Positions 41,978 to 51,118 of a DNA stretch of 64,000 nt are shown piece by piece. The DNA is from Mycobacterium marseillense (GTDB taxonomy: Bacteria; Actinomycetota; Actinomycetes; Mycobacteriales; Mycobacteriaceae): NCBI RefSeq assembly GCF_010731675.1, contig NZ_AP022584.1, forward strand, positions 2,046,001-2,110,000. The letters run 5' to 3'. A program made the position numbers and the translations under genes. The stretch's first letter is position 1; every line of letters begins with the position of its first letter. Under the pieces are notes generated by a model. The model worked only from the letters and a program-made list of their open reading frames with translations. It had not been told where the DNA came from and searched no databases.

Positions 41978-43090
41978 CTAGCTCGGCGGCAGGTTCACCA
42001 ACTCGGCCAGCCGGGCGCGGTGCCGGTAGCCGGTCCCGAACGCCAACTGGTCGCTCTTGGCCCGCTTGAGGTAGAGGTGCGCGGGATACTCCCAGGTCAT
42101 TCCGATGCCGCCGTGCAGCTGTATGCATTCCTCGGCGGCGCGCACGGCGATATCGCTGCAGTAGGCCTGGGCGATGGCGGCCGCCGCGGCCGCGTCGTCG
42201 TCGGCCCGGGCGCAGGTGTCGGCCGCATAGCGGGCCGCGGCCGCCGCCGCCCCGACGTCGAACCACAGGTCCGCCAGCCGATGCTTGATCGCCTGGTAGG
42301 AGCCGATCGTGCGGCCGAACTGCCGGCGTTGCCGGGCGTAGTCCAGTGTGGTGTCGAAGCACCACTGGGCGACGCCGAGTTGCTCGGAGGCGAGCAGGGC
42401 AGCTCCGGCGAGGATGGCATCGGCGAGGGGCCCGTCGCCCGCTCCGACCTTCGAGGAAGGTGTACCCGAAAACGTCACGGCCGCAAGGGGTCTGGTCATG
42501 TCCAGCGCGAGCAGCGGCGACACCTGCACGCCCGCCGCGGCGCGGTCGACGGTGTGGAGCTCGAGCCCGTCCGGCCCGGCAACGGGCACCACCAGCAGGT
42601 CGGCCTCGCCGGCACCGGCCACCGCGGTGACCGATCCGTTGAGTCCGCTGGGTCCCCCGCTCACGCCGGTCACCGGGTCGCCGGGCGCGGTGGTCAGCGG
42701 CACCACCAACGCCGCGGTCAGCTCGCCCTGGGCCAGCGCCGAGACGGTCTGGGTGTCCCCGGCGCCCAGGAGCGCGACCGTGGCGAGGACCGCGCTGGAC
42801 AAGAACGGCACCGGCGCGACGGCCCGGCCGATCTCCTCCATGACCACCGCGGCCTCGCGGGCGCTGGCGCCGGCACCGCCGAGCGACTCGGGAACCATCA
42901 GCCCGGCCACGCCCAGTTCGGTGGCCAGCGTGCGCCACACACCCGAGAAGTCTTGGGGTTGCGCGTCATACACGCCGGACACCGACTCAGGCGGACAACG
43001 CTCGGCGAACAGCTGACGCACGCCGGCCCGCAGCGCCTCTTCGGTGTCCGAGTAGAGCAGGTCCCCGGTCGGCACGCGCTGCGGGCTCAT
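41978..43090 (-). CDS. Acyl-CoA dehydrogenase (FadE), smaller partner
   Basis: A 370-residue member of the acyl-CoA dehydrogenase family. The C-terminal segment AAEECIQLHGGIGMTWEYPAHLYLKRAK is typical, but the middle is more divergent than in classical enzymes, as in one subunit of the mycobacterial two-chain (alpha2-beta2) FadE complexes. The ATG at 43090 overlaps the stop of the next FadE gene (ATGA), which favours a heteromeric pair. Substrate unknown. Confidence 0.87.
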   Translation of the reverse strand: MSPQRVPTGDLLYSDTEEALRAGVRQLFAERCPPESVSGVYDAQPQDFSGVWRTLATELGVAGLMVPESLGGAGASAREAAVVMEEIGRAVAPVPFLSSAVLATVALLGAGDTQTVSALAQGELTAALVVPLTTAPGDPVTGVSGGPSGLNGSVTAVAGAGEADLLVVPVAGPDGLELHTVDRAAAGVQVSPLLALDMTRPLAAVTFSGTPSSKVGAGDGPLADAILAGAALLASEQLGVAQWCFDTTLDYARQRRQFGRTIGSYQAIKHRLADLWFDVGAAAAAARYAADTCARADDDAAAAAAIAQAYCSDIAVRAAEECIQLHGGIGMTWEYPAHLYLKRAKSDQLAFGTGYRHRARLAELVNLPPS

Positions 43091-44277
43091 CGCGGCAGGT
43101 CCTTCCACGCGGCGTCCTTGTCGACGCGATGTTCACCCGGCAGGCCGAGAATCCGTTCGGAGATCGTGTTGCGCAGGATTTCTGACGTGCCGCCCTCGAT
43201 CGAGTTGCCGCGCGCCCGCAGGTAGCGGTAGCCGGGCTCGCGGCCGACCAAGTCGACCGTCTCGGGGCGGCGCATGGTCCAGTCGTCGTAGTACAGGCCG
43301 GATTCGCCGTGCAGTTCGATCTCGAATCCCGAAATCGCTTGCGCCAGATCGGCGAACGCCACCTTCATTCCGGCGCCCTCCGGACCGGGCTGACCGGTGG
43401 CGGCCTGCTGGCGCAGCCGTTCACCGGCGAGCCGAAAGACCTCCGCGTCCACCCACAACCGCATCAGCTGGTCGTGCATGGCGGGGTCGCGCAGGGCCGG
43501 CTCGTCACGCCAGGCGTCGGCGACCTTGCCGATGTGGCCGCCCTCCCGCGGCACCCCGGCGCGCGAACCGATCGCGACCCGTTCGTTGTTGAGGGTGGTG
43601 GTCGCGACCCGCCAGCCACCGCCCTCAGGGCCGAGCCGGTTCGCGTCGGGCACCTGGACGTCGGTGAGGAAGACCTCGTTGAATTCGGCCTCCCCGGTGA
43701 TCTGGCGCAGCGGCCGGATCTCGACTCCGGGTTGGGTCATGTCGCAGAGAAAGTAGGTCAGGCCTGCGTGTTTGGGCACGTTCGGATCGGTGCGGGCGAC
43801 CAGGATGGCCATCTGCGCGTGCTGCGCCTGCGACGTCCACACCTTCTGCCCATTGACAATCCATCCGTCGCCGTCGCGGACCGCGCGGGTGGATACCCCG
43901 GCGAGGTCGGATCCGGCGCCAGGCTCGCTGAACAGCTGGCAGTAGATCTGCTCGCCGGCGAACAACGGGCGCAGGAACTTTCGCTTCTGCTCGTCGGTGC
44001 CGAACGCCGCGATGGTTGGCGCAGCCATGCCCATCCCGATGTAGTTCTTGGGGGTGCCGCCCACCGGCGCTCCGGCGGCGGCCAGTCGGGCGTCGACGCG
44101 CTCCTGCGCGGTGCGTGGCAGATCCAGCCCGCCGAAGCCCTGGGGCAGGTGCACCCAGGCCAGGCCCGCATCGTATTGCGCACCAAGGAATTCCCGCGGG
44201 TCACTGGCCTTCGGGTCGTGTTCGTCCAGCAGTGCCCGCACCCGCGCGTCCAGATCGGCCGCGTCGAAGGCGTTCAT
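43087..44277 (-). CDS. Acyl-CoA dehydrogenase (FadE), larger partner
   Basis: A 396-residue acyl-CoA dehydrogenase. FSEPGAGSDLAGVSTRAVRDG in the flavin region and GNSIEGGTSEILRNTISERILGLP at the C-terminus are family signatures. It overlaps the smaller FadE gene downstream and the SDR gene upstream by four bases each (ATGA), so the three are one tightly coupled unit. Together they could oxidise an acyl-CoA and a hydroxyacyl intermediate in a beta-oxidation-like pathway, possibly of sterol side chains or branched acids; this is inference. Confidence 0.9.
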   Translation of the reverse strand: MNAFDAADLDARVRALLDEHDPKASDPREFLGAQYDAGLAWVHLPQGFGGLDLPRTAQERVDARLAAAGAPVGGTPKNYIGMGMAAPTIAAFGTDEQKRKFLRPLFAGEQIYCQLFSEPGAGSDLAGVSTRAVRDGDGWIVNGQKVWTSQAQHAQMAILVARTDPNVPKHAGLTYFLCDMTQPGVEIRPLRQITGEAEFNEVFLTDVQVPDANRLGPEGGGWRVATTTLNNERVAIGSRAGVPREGGHIGKVADAWRDEPALRDPAMHDQLMRLWVDAEVFRLAGERLRQQAATGQPGPEGAGMKVAFADLAQAISGFEIELHGESGLYYDDWTMRRPETVDLVGREPGYRYLRARGNSIEGGTSEILRNTISERILGLPGEHRVDKDAAWKDLPR

Positions 44278-45056
44278 TGCCCGCCGCCGGGTGCGGACTG
44301 GAATCCCTGTGCGGCGCCCAGCAGTAGACCACCGTCGATGACCATGGTTTCGCCGGTGATCCAGCTCGCCGCGTCGGAAACAAGGAAGGCGACCGCCGCG
44401 GCCACGTCGATCGGTTCGCCGATGCGTCCGAGCGCGATCGACGACGCCAGCGGATCCTCGTGGTCCTTCCACAGCGCCTCGGCCAGCCTGGTGCGCACCA
44501 CGCCGGGGCAGATCGCGTTGACCCGCACGCGCGGCGAAAGTTCCAGCGCCAGTTGCTTGGTGACGTGGATCAGCGCGGCCTTGGTGGCGTTGTACATGCC
44601 CATCGCCGGCGACTGGTGCATGCCGCCGATGGAGGCCGTGTTGACGATCGCCCCACCGTGCTCGCCCATCCACGACTTGACGACGAGCGAGGTCCACAGC
44701 AGCGGAGCCCACAGGTTGACGTCGAAGATCTTGGTGAACCGGGCGTGGTCCTGGTCGATCAGCGGACCGTACGCGGGGTTGGTTCCCGCGTTGTTGACCA
44801 GGATGTCGACGCTGCCGAAGCGCTCGAGCGTCATGTCCACGCAGCGCCGGGCCGCCTCCTCGTCGACCGCATGCGCCCCGACACCGACGGCCCGCTCACC
44901 GACCTGCGCGGCGGCCTCGTCGGCCGCCTCCTGCTTGCGGGCGGTCAGCACCACGTTGGCGCCGGCGGCCGCCAGCTGTTGAGCGATCGACAGGCCAATT
45001 CCGCGTGACGCGCCGGTGATGATTGCGGTACGGCCGGTCAGATCTTGTGAGGTCAT
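44274..45056 (-). CDS. Short-chain dehydrogenase, FabG-like (Rv2766c-like)
   Basis: A 260-residue classical SDR: GASRGIGLS for NAD(P), NNAG, the catalytic YNATK, and the C-terminal GETMVIDGGLLLG. It probably oxidises or reduces a 3-hydroxy/3-oxoacyl-CoA. GGAAGG lies nine bases before the ATG at 45056, and the length matches Rv2766c. It is the first gene of the SDR-FadE-FadE unit. Confidence 0.9.
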   Translation of the reverse strand: MTSQDLTGRTAIITGASRGIGLSIAQQLAAAGANVVLTARKQEAADEAAAQVGERAVGVGAHAVDEEAARRCVDMTLERFGSVDILVNNAGTNPAYGPLIDQDHARFTKIFDVNLWAPLLWTSLVVKSWMGEHGGAIVNTASIGGMHQSPAMGMYNATKAALIHVTKQLALELSPRVRVNAICPGVVRTRLAEALWKDHEDPLASSIALGRIGEPIDVAAAVAFLVSDAASWITGETMVIDGGLLLGAAQGFQSAPGGGQ

Positions 45057-45134
45057 GTCGTTGGCCTTCCGTTGTTTGCCACCGAATTTTATTCGCGATG
45101 TTTTGGACATGTGTTGAGGTGGTATGCCAGGCGC

Positions 45135-45470
45135 ATGCTATCGAAATTGACACTCATGAAACCGCTGGTCGTCGCCGGGGCTGTCGCAGCGGCTATCGCC
45201 GCAGCGCCCGCGGCCGTCGCTGACGTTTCCGTCGCCGGACCCGCGCCGACCCACATCACGTTTAAGCAGGACCCGGGCGGCGGCGGCTGCGACGCCAACG
45301 GAAACTGCGGCTCGGGAGGCCAGTTCAACGGTCCCGGCGGCGGACCCGGTGGTCAGGGCTGCGTCCCGGGTGTGGGCTGCGGCTCCGGCGGCCAGTTCGC
45401 CGGCCCCGGCGGAGTGCCCGGCGGCACCGGCTGCCTGCCCGGCGTCGGCTGCGGCTCCGGCCACGGATAA
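45135..45470 (+). CDS. Small secreted Gly/Cys-rich repeat protein
   Basis: About 111 residues. A signal peptide (MKPLVVAGAVAAAIAAAPAAVA region) precedes a mature part built of about three imperfect repeats of the type G-C-x-x-G-x-G-C-G-S-G-G-Q-F-x-G-P-G-G. Six Cys occur as three spaced pairs, which could bind metal or form disulfides. I do not recognise a family. The ATG at 45135 is used; an ATG at 45156 would also leave the signal peptide. It lies between two minus-strand acyl-CoA units. Confidence 0.68.
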   Translation: MLSKLTLMKPLVVAGAVAAAIAAAPAAVADVSVAGPAPTHITFKQDPGGGGCDANGNCGSGGQFNGPGGGPGGQGCVPGVGCGSGGQFAGPGGVPGGTGCLPGVGCGSGHG

Positions 45471-45484
45471 TCGCTCAAACCCGG

Positions 45485-48400
45485 TCAGCCTCCCGAGAGC
45501 CTGGTGATCCAGGCCCGGGAGGCTGACGGGTCTATCACGTCGTCCAGCTCGAACGTGGTGGCCGCACGCAATGCCTTGCCGTGCTCGTAGGCGGCGGCCA
45601 CGAGGCGATCGAAGAGGTTCTGCCGTTCAGCAGGGTCCTCGACCGCGGCCAACTCCTTGCTGTAGCCAAGGCGCACAGCGCCTTCCAAGCCCATACCGCC
45701 GATCTCCCCCGTCGGCCAGGCGACGGTGAACTGGGGCGCGCGGAAGGAACCGCCGGCCATCGCCATGGCGCCGAGCCCATATCCTTTGCGCAAGATGATC
45801 ATTCCCAGCGGCACGGTCAGCCGCGCGCCGAGCACGAACATCCGGCCGAAACGGCGAACCGCCGCCTGGGTCTCGGCATCGGGCCCCACCATGAAGCCGG
45901 GCGTGTCACACAACGAAATCACCGGCAGCCCAAACGATTCGCACAGTGTCAGGAAGTCGCCGGTCTTGTCGGCCGCCTCGGCATCGATCGCACCGCCCAA
46001 GTGGTGGGTGCTGTTGGCGATCAGCCCATAGGGCACCCCTTCGACGCGCACCAGCGCCGCGACGATGCCCACGCCATAGTCGGGCCGCAGCTCCAGCACC
46101 GATCCGACGTCGACGATCGCCTCGATCGCCCGGTGCACGTCGTAGGCGCGTAACCGGTTCTGCGGCACCACATGGCGGGCCAGGCGGGGATCGGGCGCTT
46201 CCCACTCACCCAGGCTGCCCTGAAAGTAGGACAGATAGTTCTTGGCCAGCGACACCGCGTGCGCCTCGTCCCGGGCGACCAGGCCGATCACGCCGTTGCG
46301 GCGCTGCACGCCGATCGGGCCGATCGCTTCCGGCGGGTACACGCCCAGCCCGCCGCCCTCGATCATCGCCGGGCCCCCCATCCCGATGTTGGCGTCCGGT
46401 GTTGCGATGATCACGTCGCAGACCCCGGCGAGCGCGGCGTTGCCGGCGAAGCATCGGCCGGACACGATCGACACCAGCGGCACCTCGCCGCGCAGTCCGG
46501 CCAGCATCCGGAAGGTCGGCACGTCCAGCCCGGCGACGCCGCCGACGTCGGTATCGCCCGGCCGGCCCCCGCCGCCCTCGGCGAACAGCACCACGGGTAG
46601 ACGCTTTCGCGCGGCCAGGTCGAAGGCGCGGTCGGTCTTGGCGTGGTTGCGCATGCCCTGCGTGCCGGCCAGCACGGTGTAGTCGTAAGAGACCACGACG
46701 GCCTCGGCCGCGGCCCGGCCGAACCGCTGCGCGCCGATGGTCGCCAGGCCGGCTACCAGGCCGTCGGCCGGGGTGTTGGCGATCAGGTCGGCTTCCGAGC
46801 GGCGGCTGCGCTGCGCCGCGATGGCCAACGCGCCGTATTCGACGAAGCTGCCGGGATCGACCAGGTCGGCGATGTTCTCCCGCGCGGTGCGGCGACCCTG
46901 GTTGTGCCGCTTGGCGACGGCGGCCACACGGCCCTCGTCCAGCGTGAGCGCGTGACGCTGCGTCACCTCGTCGAGGTCGGCGCGCGGCCGGTCGAGATCG
47001 GTTGCGGCCGTGGCGGACCCGCCGTCCGCGCCCGCCTCGGTGCGGGTGAAGATCAGCAGCGGGTCGCCGGTGCCGACGACCTGCCCGGGCGTCACCAGAA
47101 TCCGGACGGTCCGCAGGGTGTCCGGCGCGACGAGCACGTGCTGCATCTTCATCGCTTCCAGGACGACCAGCTGGCTTCCGGCGGCGCACTCGGCCCCTTC
47201 GGGCGCCACCTCGACCACGGTGCCGGCCAGCTGCGCGCGCAGCGCGTCCTCGCCGGGATAGAGCTCGACCGCCGTCGGCCGCGGCTCTTGCTCGTGCGAC
47301 TGCGCGGCCCGGGCCAGCTCGGGAAGCTTGCCGTCGAGGAAACCCGTGCTCACCCAACCGGATTCGACCCGCTCCGTAGTCAGCAGCTCGCGGAGGAATC
47401 CGATGTTGGTGTGGATGCCTTCGATGCCGAACTCGGACAGGGCGGTGCCGGCCTTGCGGAGTGCCGCCGACCACGACGTCCCGCGCACATGGACGACGAC
47501 CTTGGCCAGCAGCGAGTCGTACTGCGGGCTCACGGCCAGCCCCGGCCGGCCATAGGTGTCGACGCGCACGCCCGGCCCGCTCGGCGGGGTGAACACCGTC
47601 AGCGTGCCCGCCGACGGCACCACGGAAAAGTCGGGCCCGAACGTCTCCGCGTTGACCCTGAGCTGAATCGCGATGCCGCGCTGGGCGGCCGGCTCGCCGA
47701 TGATTTCGAGGCCGTCGGAAGCGATCCCGGCCGGCAACCCCAGCCCGTAGAACGATGCGCCGCCGGCGATCGCCAGCTGGATGGCCACCACGTCGAGGCC
47801 GGTGGTTTCCTCGGTGACGGTGTGTTCCACCTGGATTCGCGGGTTGACTTCGAGGAAGACGAACTCCTCGCCGGTGACCAGGAATTCCACCGTTGCCAGC
47901 CCGCGCAGGCCCACGCGCGCGCACAGCCGCACCGCCGCCTGGTGCAGAGCCCGGCGTACGGCATCGGAAAGGCCTTGGGCGGGAGCTATTTCGACCAGCT
48001 TCTGGTAGCGGCGTTGGATGCTGCAGTCGCGATCGCCGACCGCCAGCGCGTGCGTCTGGTGACCGGCCGGCGCGGCGACGACCTGCACCTCGATGTGGCG
48101 GGCGTCGTCGAGCAGCGCCTCGGCGAACAGCGCCGCATCGCCGAAACCCAGCCGCGCCTCGGCCGCGCAGCGCTGGTAGGCGTCGTCGATCTGATCGGCG
48201 CTGTGCACCTTGCGCATTCCCCGCCCGCCACCGCCGGCCAGGGCCTTGAGCATGATGCCGCCGCCCTGGGCGGCGAAGAACGCCTTGACGTCTTCGACGC
48301 TGCTCGCCCCTTCGGTCGCGGGCAGCACCGGCACCCCGGCGGCCAGCGCGGCGCCGCGGGCCGCGGTCTTGTTACCGAGCAACCCGAGCACCCCGGGGTC

Positions 48401-48712
48401 GGGGCCGACGAATGTGAAGCCGCCGGCCGCGCACGCGTGGGCGAATTCGGCGTTCTCGCTGAGGAATCCGTAGCCGGGGTGGATGAGGTCCGCGCCGGAA
48501 CTCTTCGCCACCGCCAGCACGGCGGACTGGTCCAGGTAGGCCTGCGGGCCGCCGCCGGGCAGCCCGATCGCCTCGTCGGCCGCGTGCACGTGCGGGCTCT
48601 GCGCGTCGTCGTCGGCGTAGACGGCGATAGTTCGCATGCCCAGTTCGGTTGCGGTGCGGATGATTCGCAGTGCGATCTCGCCGCGGTTGGCGACCAGCAG
48701 GCTCGCGCTCAT
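45485..48712 (-). CDS. Three-domain fused acyl-CoA carboxylase (BC-BCCP-CT)
   Basis: A 1075-residue single-chain biotin carboxylase. Residues 1-445 are the biotin carboxylase (ATP-grasp loop KALAGGGGRGMRKV and EVNPRIQVEHTVTEE). A biotinyl domain holds the biotinylated Lys522 in EAMKMQHV. Residues about 575-1075 are the carboxyltransferase (AKRHNQGRRTARENI at its start, TPGFMVGP near residue 950). Mycobacterial acyl-CoA carboxylases are usually split into AccA and AccD chains, so the full fusion is unusual. The ATG at 48712 overlaps the restored stop of the upstream acyl-CoA synthetase gene. Substrate unknown. Confidence 0.92.
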   Translation of the reverse strand: MSASLLVANRGEIALRIIRTATELGMRTIAVYADDDAQSPHVHAADEAIGLPGGGPQAYLDQSAVLAVAKSSGADLIHPGYGFLSENAEFAHACAAGGFTFVGPDPGVLGLLGNKTAARGAALAAGVPVLPATEGASSVEDVKAFFAAQGGGIMLKALAGGGGRGMRKVHSADQIDDAYQRCAAEARLGFGDAALFAEALLDDARHIEVQVVAAPAGHQTHALAVGDRDCSIQRRYQKLVEIAPAQGLSDAVRRALHQAAVRLCARVGLRGLATVEFLVTGEEFVFLEVNPRIQVEHTVTEETTGLDVVAIQLAIAGGASFYGLGLPAGIASDGLEIIGEPAAQRGIAIQLRVNAETFGPDFSVVPSAGTLTVFTPPSGPGVRVDTYGRPGLAVSPQYDSLLAKVVVHVRGTSWSAALRKAGTALSEFGIEGIHTNIGFLRELLTTERVESGWVSTGFLDGKLPELARAAQSHEQEPRPTAVELYPGEDALRAQLAGTVVEVAPEGAECAAGSQLVVLEAMKMQHVLVAPDTLRTVRILVTPGQVVGTGDPLLIFTRTEAGADGGSATAATDLDRPRADLDEVTQRHALTLDEGRVAAVAKRHNQGRRTARENIADLVDPGSFVEYGALAIAAQRSRRSEADLIANTPADGLVAGLATIGAQRFGRAAAEAVVVSYDYTVLAGTQGMRNHAKTDRAFDLAARKRLPVVLFAEGGGGRPGDTDVGGVAGLDVPTFRMLAGLRGEVPLVSIVSGRCFAGNAALAGVCDVIIATPDANIGMGGPAMIEGGGLGVYPPEAIGPIGVQRRNGVIGLVARDEAHAVSLAKNYLSYFQGSLGEWEAPDPRLARHVVPQNRLRAYDVHRAIEAIVDVGSVLELRPDYGVGIVAALVRVEGVPYGLIANSTHHLGGAIDAEAADKTGDFLTLCESFGLPVISLCDTPGFMVGPDAETQAAVRRFGRMFVLGARLTVPLGMIILRKGYGLGAMAMAGGSFRAPQFTVAWPTGEIGGMGLEGAVRLGYSKELAAVEDPAERQNLFDRLVAAAYEHGKALRAATTFELDDVIDPSASRAWITRLSGG

Positions 48713-48840
48713 CGCAGGGGCTCCCCCCACCGCACCTGTTCGCGGAGCCTCGCCTTGAGCAGCTTGCCGCCGGCATTGCGCGGCAGCGCCTCAGCGGCCA
48801 CCGTGACGTATTGCGGCACTTTGAAGTCGGCCAGCTGGCC
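48709..48840 (-). pseudogene. Out-of-frame C-terminus of the acyl-CoA synthetase
   Basis: In the +1 frame relative to the CDS at 48791-50242, this stretch encodes QLADFKVPQYV, a segment rich in NAGGKLLKARLRE, and ends GEPLR with a TGA that overlaps the carboxylase ATG (ATGA). This is the expected C-terminal end of an AMP-forming ligase, including the Lys needed for adenylation. One extra base within the C/G run at about 48837-48845 separates it from the main frame. Confidence 0.85.
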
Positions 48841-50242
48841 CCGGCAAATGCTCGAGCACCGCCGGCACGTCGATCTCGGCGTCGCCCCCGAACAACACCG
48901 CCCCCACCTTCTCCCCCATCACGTCGTCGGCGACGCCGAGCACGCAGGCGTCCGCGACACCGGGCGCCGCCAGCAGCACGGCTTCGACCTCGACGCTCGA
49001 GACGTTCTCGCCCCCGCGGTTGATGATGTCCTTGAGCCGGTCGATGAGGTGCACCCTGCCCGCGTCGTCGACCCGCACCACGTCGCCGGTGTGCAACCAG
49101 CCGTCGGCAAAGGTCGTTGCCGTGGCCTCGGGCCGGTTCCAGTAGCCGGCGGTGATGTTGGCGCCCCGGGTCACCAGCTCACCCACGCGGGGGTCGTCGC
49201 CGAACGGGATCACCCCGAGGTCCACCGACGGGACCGCGTACCCGACCGAGTCGGCGTGCTCGATGGCGTCGTCGTCGGGCAGCACCGTCATCAGCGAGGC
49301 CGACTCCGTCATGCCATAGCCGTTGAACACGGTGGCGTGCGGGAACGCGCTCTTCACCGACCGCACCAGCGACGGGGCGATCGGGGCCCCGCCGTATCCC
49401 ACCCACCGCACCCCGGAGACGTCGGCCCCAGCGAAACCGCTGTGCCGCAACAACAGTGAGTAGACCGCCGGCACCGTCACCATGACCGAAACGCGCTCGG
49501 CGCCCAGGGCGGCGATCAGGACGTCGAGATCCAGCGTGGGCATGATCACCGACGCTCCCCCGAGCCGGGCGGCGGCCAAAAGCTGTGAATTGCAACCCGT
49601 CACGTGGAACAGCGGAACGGAGATGAGCGTCCGCATGCCCTCGCCGAGGTCCCGCGGCTGGCGCAGGCACCGGATCGCGTTCTCGGTGTTGGTCAGGAAC
49701 GCCTCGTGCGTGGTCGGCACCCCTTTGGGGTGCCCGGTGGTGCCCGAGGTGTAGAACAGGGCGGCCACGTCGGCGCGGCCGAGTTCCTCGGTGACGTACG
49801 GCGGCCCGTCGGGCAGCGCGGCATCCGGCGCCAGATCCAGCCGCGCGCCCGAGTCGGACAGGACGAAGTCGACCTCCGGTTGCGCGGAGCGCGTATTGAC
49901 CGCCACCGCAACGCCGCCGGCCATCACGACGCCCCAGAACGCGAGCGCCCAGTCGATCCCCGCGGGGTAGCGCACCGCGACCCGGTCGCCCTCTTTCACG
50001 CCGGCCACCCGCAGTCCACCGGCCACCCGCGCCGCGCGGTCCCAGAGTTGCCGGTACGTCAGCCGGCCGGCGCCCAGCTCGACCAGGGCCTCGCTGTCCG
50101 GTCGGGCGTCGACGTGTTCGGCGAGCATGTCCAGCAGGGTGGCGGGCAGCCCGTCGTAGCGCGGGATCCCGTCGCGGCCGCGGGACACCCCGACCGTCGG
50201 GAACGGGTTGCGGTCGCGCGCGATTTCGATCACTGGAGGCAT
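48791..50242 (-). CDS. AMP-forming acyl-CoA synthetase (FadD), frameshifted near the C-terminus
   Basis: As read, 483 residues. The adenylation core is intact: YTSGTTGHPKGV (P-loop), NGYGMTES, and WLHTGDVV followed by DRLKDIINRGGENVSS. After VLEHL the frame shifts and ends in about 15 unrelated residues, losing the C-terminal catalytic Lys region. Removing one base restores HLRGQLADFKVPQYV and the rest. Either the gene is inactivated in this strain or the base is a sequencing error. The synthetase would activate a fatty or aromatic acid for the coupled carboxylase. Confidence 0.88.
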   Translation of the reverse strand: MPPVIEIARDRNPFPTVGVSRGRDGIPRYDGLPATLLDMLAEHVDARPDSEALVELGAGRLTYRQLWDRAARVAGGLRVAGVKEGDRVAVRYPAGIDWALAFWGVVMAGGVAVAVNTRSAQPEVDFVLSDSGARLDLAPDAALPDGPPYVTEELGRADVAALFYTSGTTGHPKGVPTTHEAFLTNTENAIRCLRQPRDLGEGMRTLISVPLFHVTGCNSQLLAAARLGGASVIMPTLDLDVLIAALGAERVSVMVTVPAVYSLLLRHSGFAGADVSGVRWVGYGGAPIAPSLVRSVKSAFPHATVFNGYGMTESASLMTVLPDDDAIEHADSVGYAVPSVDLGVIPFGDDPRVGELVTRGANITAGYWNRPEATATTFADGWLHTGDVVRVDDAGRVHLIDRLKDIINRGGENVSSVEVEAVLLAAPGVADACVLGVADDVMGEKVGAVLFGGDAEIDVPAVLEHLPGPAGRLQSAAIRHGGR

Positions 50243-50280
50243 ACCCGGTCCTTACTCTCCGGTGTCCTATCGTGATAGCG

Positions 50281-51111
50281 GTGACGAACGATTCCGCCAT
50301 CATGCCCGAGGCGTTTTTCACTGTAGACGGCGACTCCTATGTTCCGGGCACGATGACGCAAGGGCCGTGGGGCGCGGCCATGGGCGGCCAGATCGTCGGC
50401 GGCCTGTTGGGTTGGGGCATAGAGCAATCCGGCGTCGACCCGGACCTGCAGCCCGCCCGGTTCACGGTCGACCTGTTGCGCCCGGCGCTGATGTTGCCGG
50501 TGCAGATCCGGACATCGGTCCTACGGGAGGGTCGGCGCATCAGGCTGGTCGACGGCGAGCTGGTCCAAAACGGCACGGTGGTGGCGCGGGCCAGCGCGCT
50601 GTTCCTGCGTCGCGGCGATCACCCCGACGGTCAGGTGTGGTCTTTCCCGGTCGAAATGCCCCCACTCCCGACCTCCTCGGACGGCTTCCCGGCCGAGATG
50701 CCGTTTCTCATCTGGGGGTACGGGGCGACCCGCGACGGCAGCCCGGGCATCGCCGCCGGCGAATGGGAGCAGTCCGACTCCCAGAAGTTCGCGTGGGCCA
50801 GGGTCTTTCGGCCGATGGTGCAGGGTTACCCGCTCACCCCGTTTACCCGCCTGGCGTTCGTCGGTGACATCACGAGTTCGCTCACCCATTGGGGCACCGG
50901 CGGATTGCGCTACATCAACGCCGACTACACCGTGACCGCGAGCCGGTTGCCCGACGGTGAATTCCTCGGCCTGGCCGCCCAGAGTCACTACGGCACGGCC
51001 GGGGTCGCCACCGGGGCGGCCACCCTGTTCGACCGGCACGGCCCGATCGGCACCAGCTCGGCGCTGGCCCTGGCGCAGCCGGCCGACGCGTTCAAGCCGA
51101 CCTACGAGTAG
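50281..51111 (+). CDS. Double-hotdog acyl-CoA thioesterase-like protein
   Basis: A 276-residue protein with two hotdog-like halves. The N-terminal GPWGAAMGGQIVGGLLGWGIEQ and the C-terminal GEFLGLAAQSHYGTAGVATG segments are typical of the mycobacterial thioesterase-superfamily (4HBT_3) group. It may release acyl groups from CoA. TATCGT lies six bases before the GTG at 50281, suggesting a leaderless mRNA. It is divergent from the acyl-CoA synthetase, so it may belong functionally with that cluster. Confidence 0.83.
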   Translation: MTNDSAIMPEAFFTVDGDSYVPGTMTQGPWGAAMGGQIVGGLLGWGIEQSGVDPDLQPARFTVDLLRPALMLPVQIRTSVLREGRRIRLVDGELVQNGTVVARASALFLRRGDHPDGQVWSFPVEMPPLPTSSDGFPAEMPFLIWGYGATRDGSPGIAAGEWEQSDSQKFAWARVFRPMVQGYPLTPFTRLAFVGDITSSLTHWGTGGLRYINADYTVTASRLPDGEFLGLAAQSHYGTAGVATGAATLFDRHGPIGTSSALALAQPADAFKPTYE

Positions 51112-51118
51112 CTCCGCG

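Noticed and set aside
46643..49459. 938-codon plus-strand open frame
   Set aside because: Antisense to the fused carboxylase and acyl-CoA synthetase, whose domains are unmistakable; no motif is seen in the antisense product.
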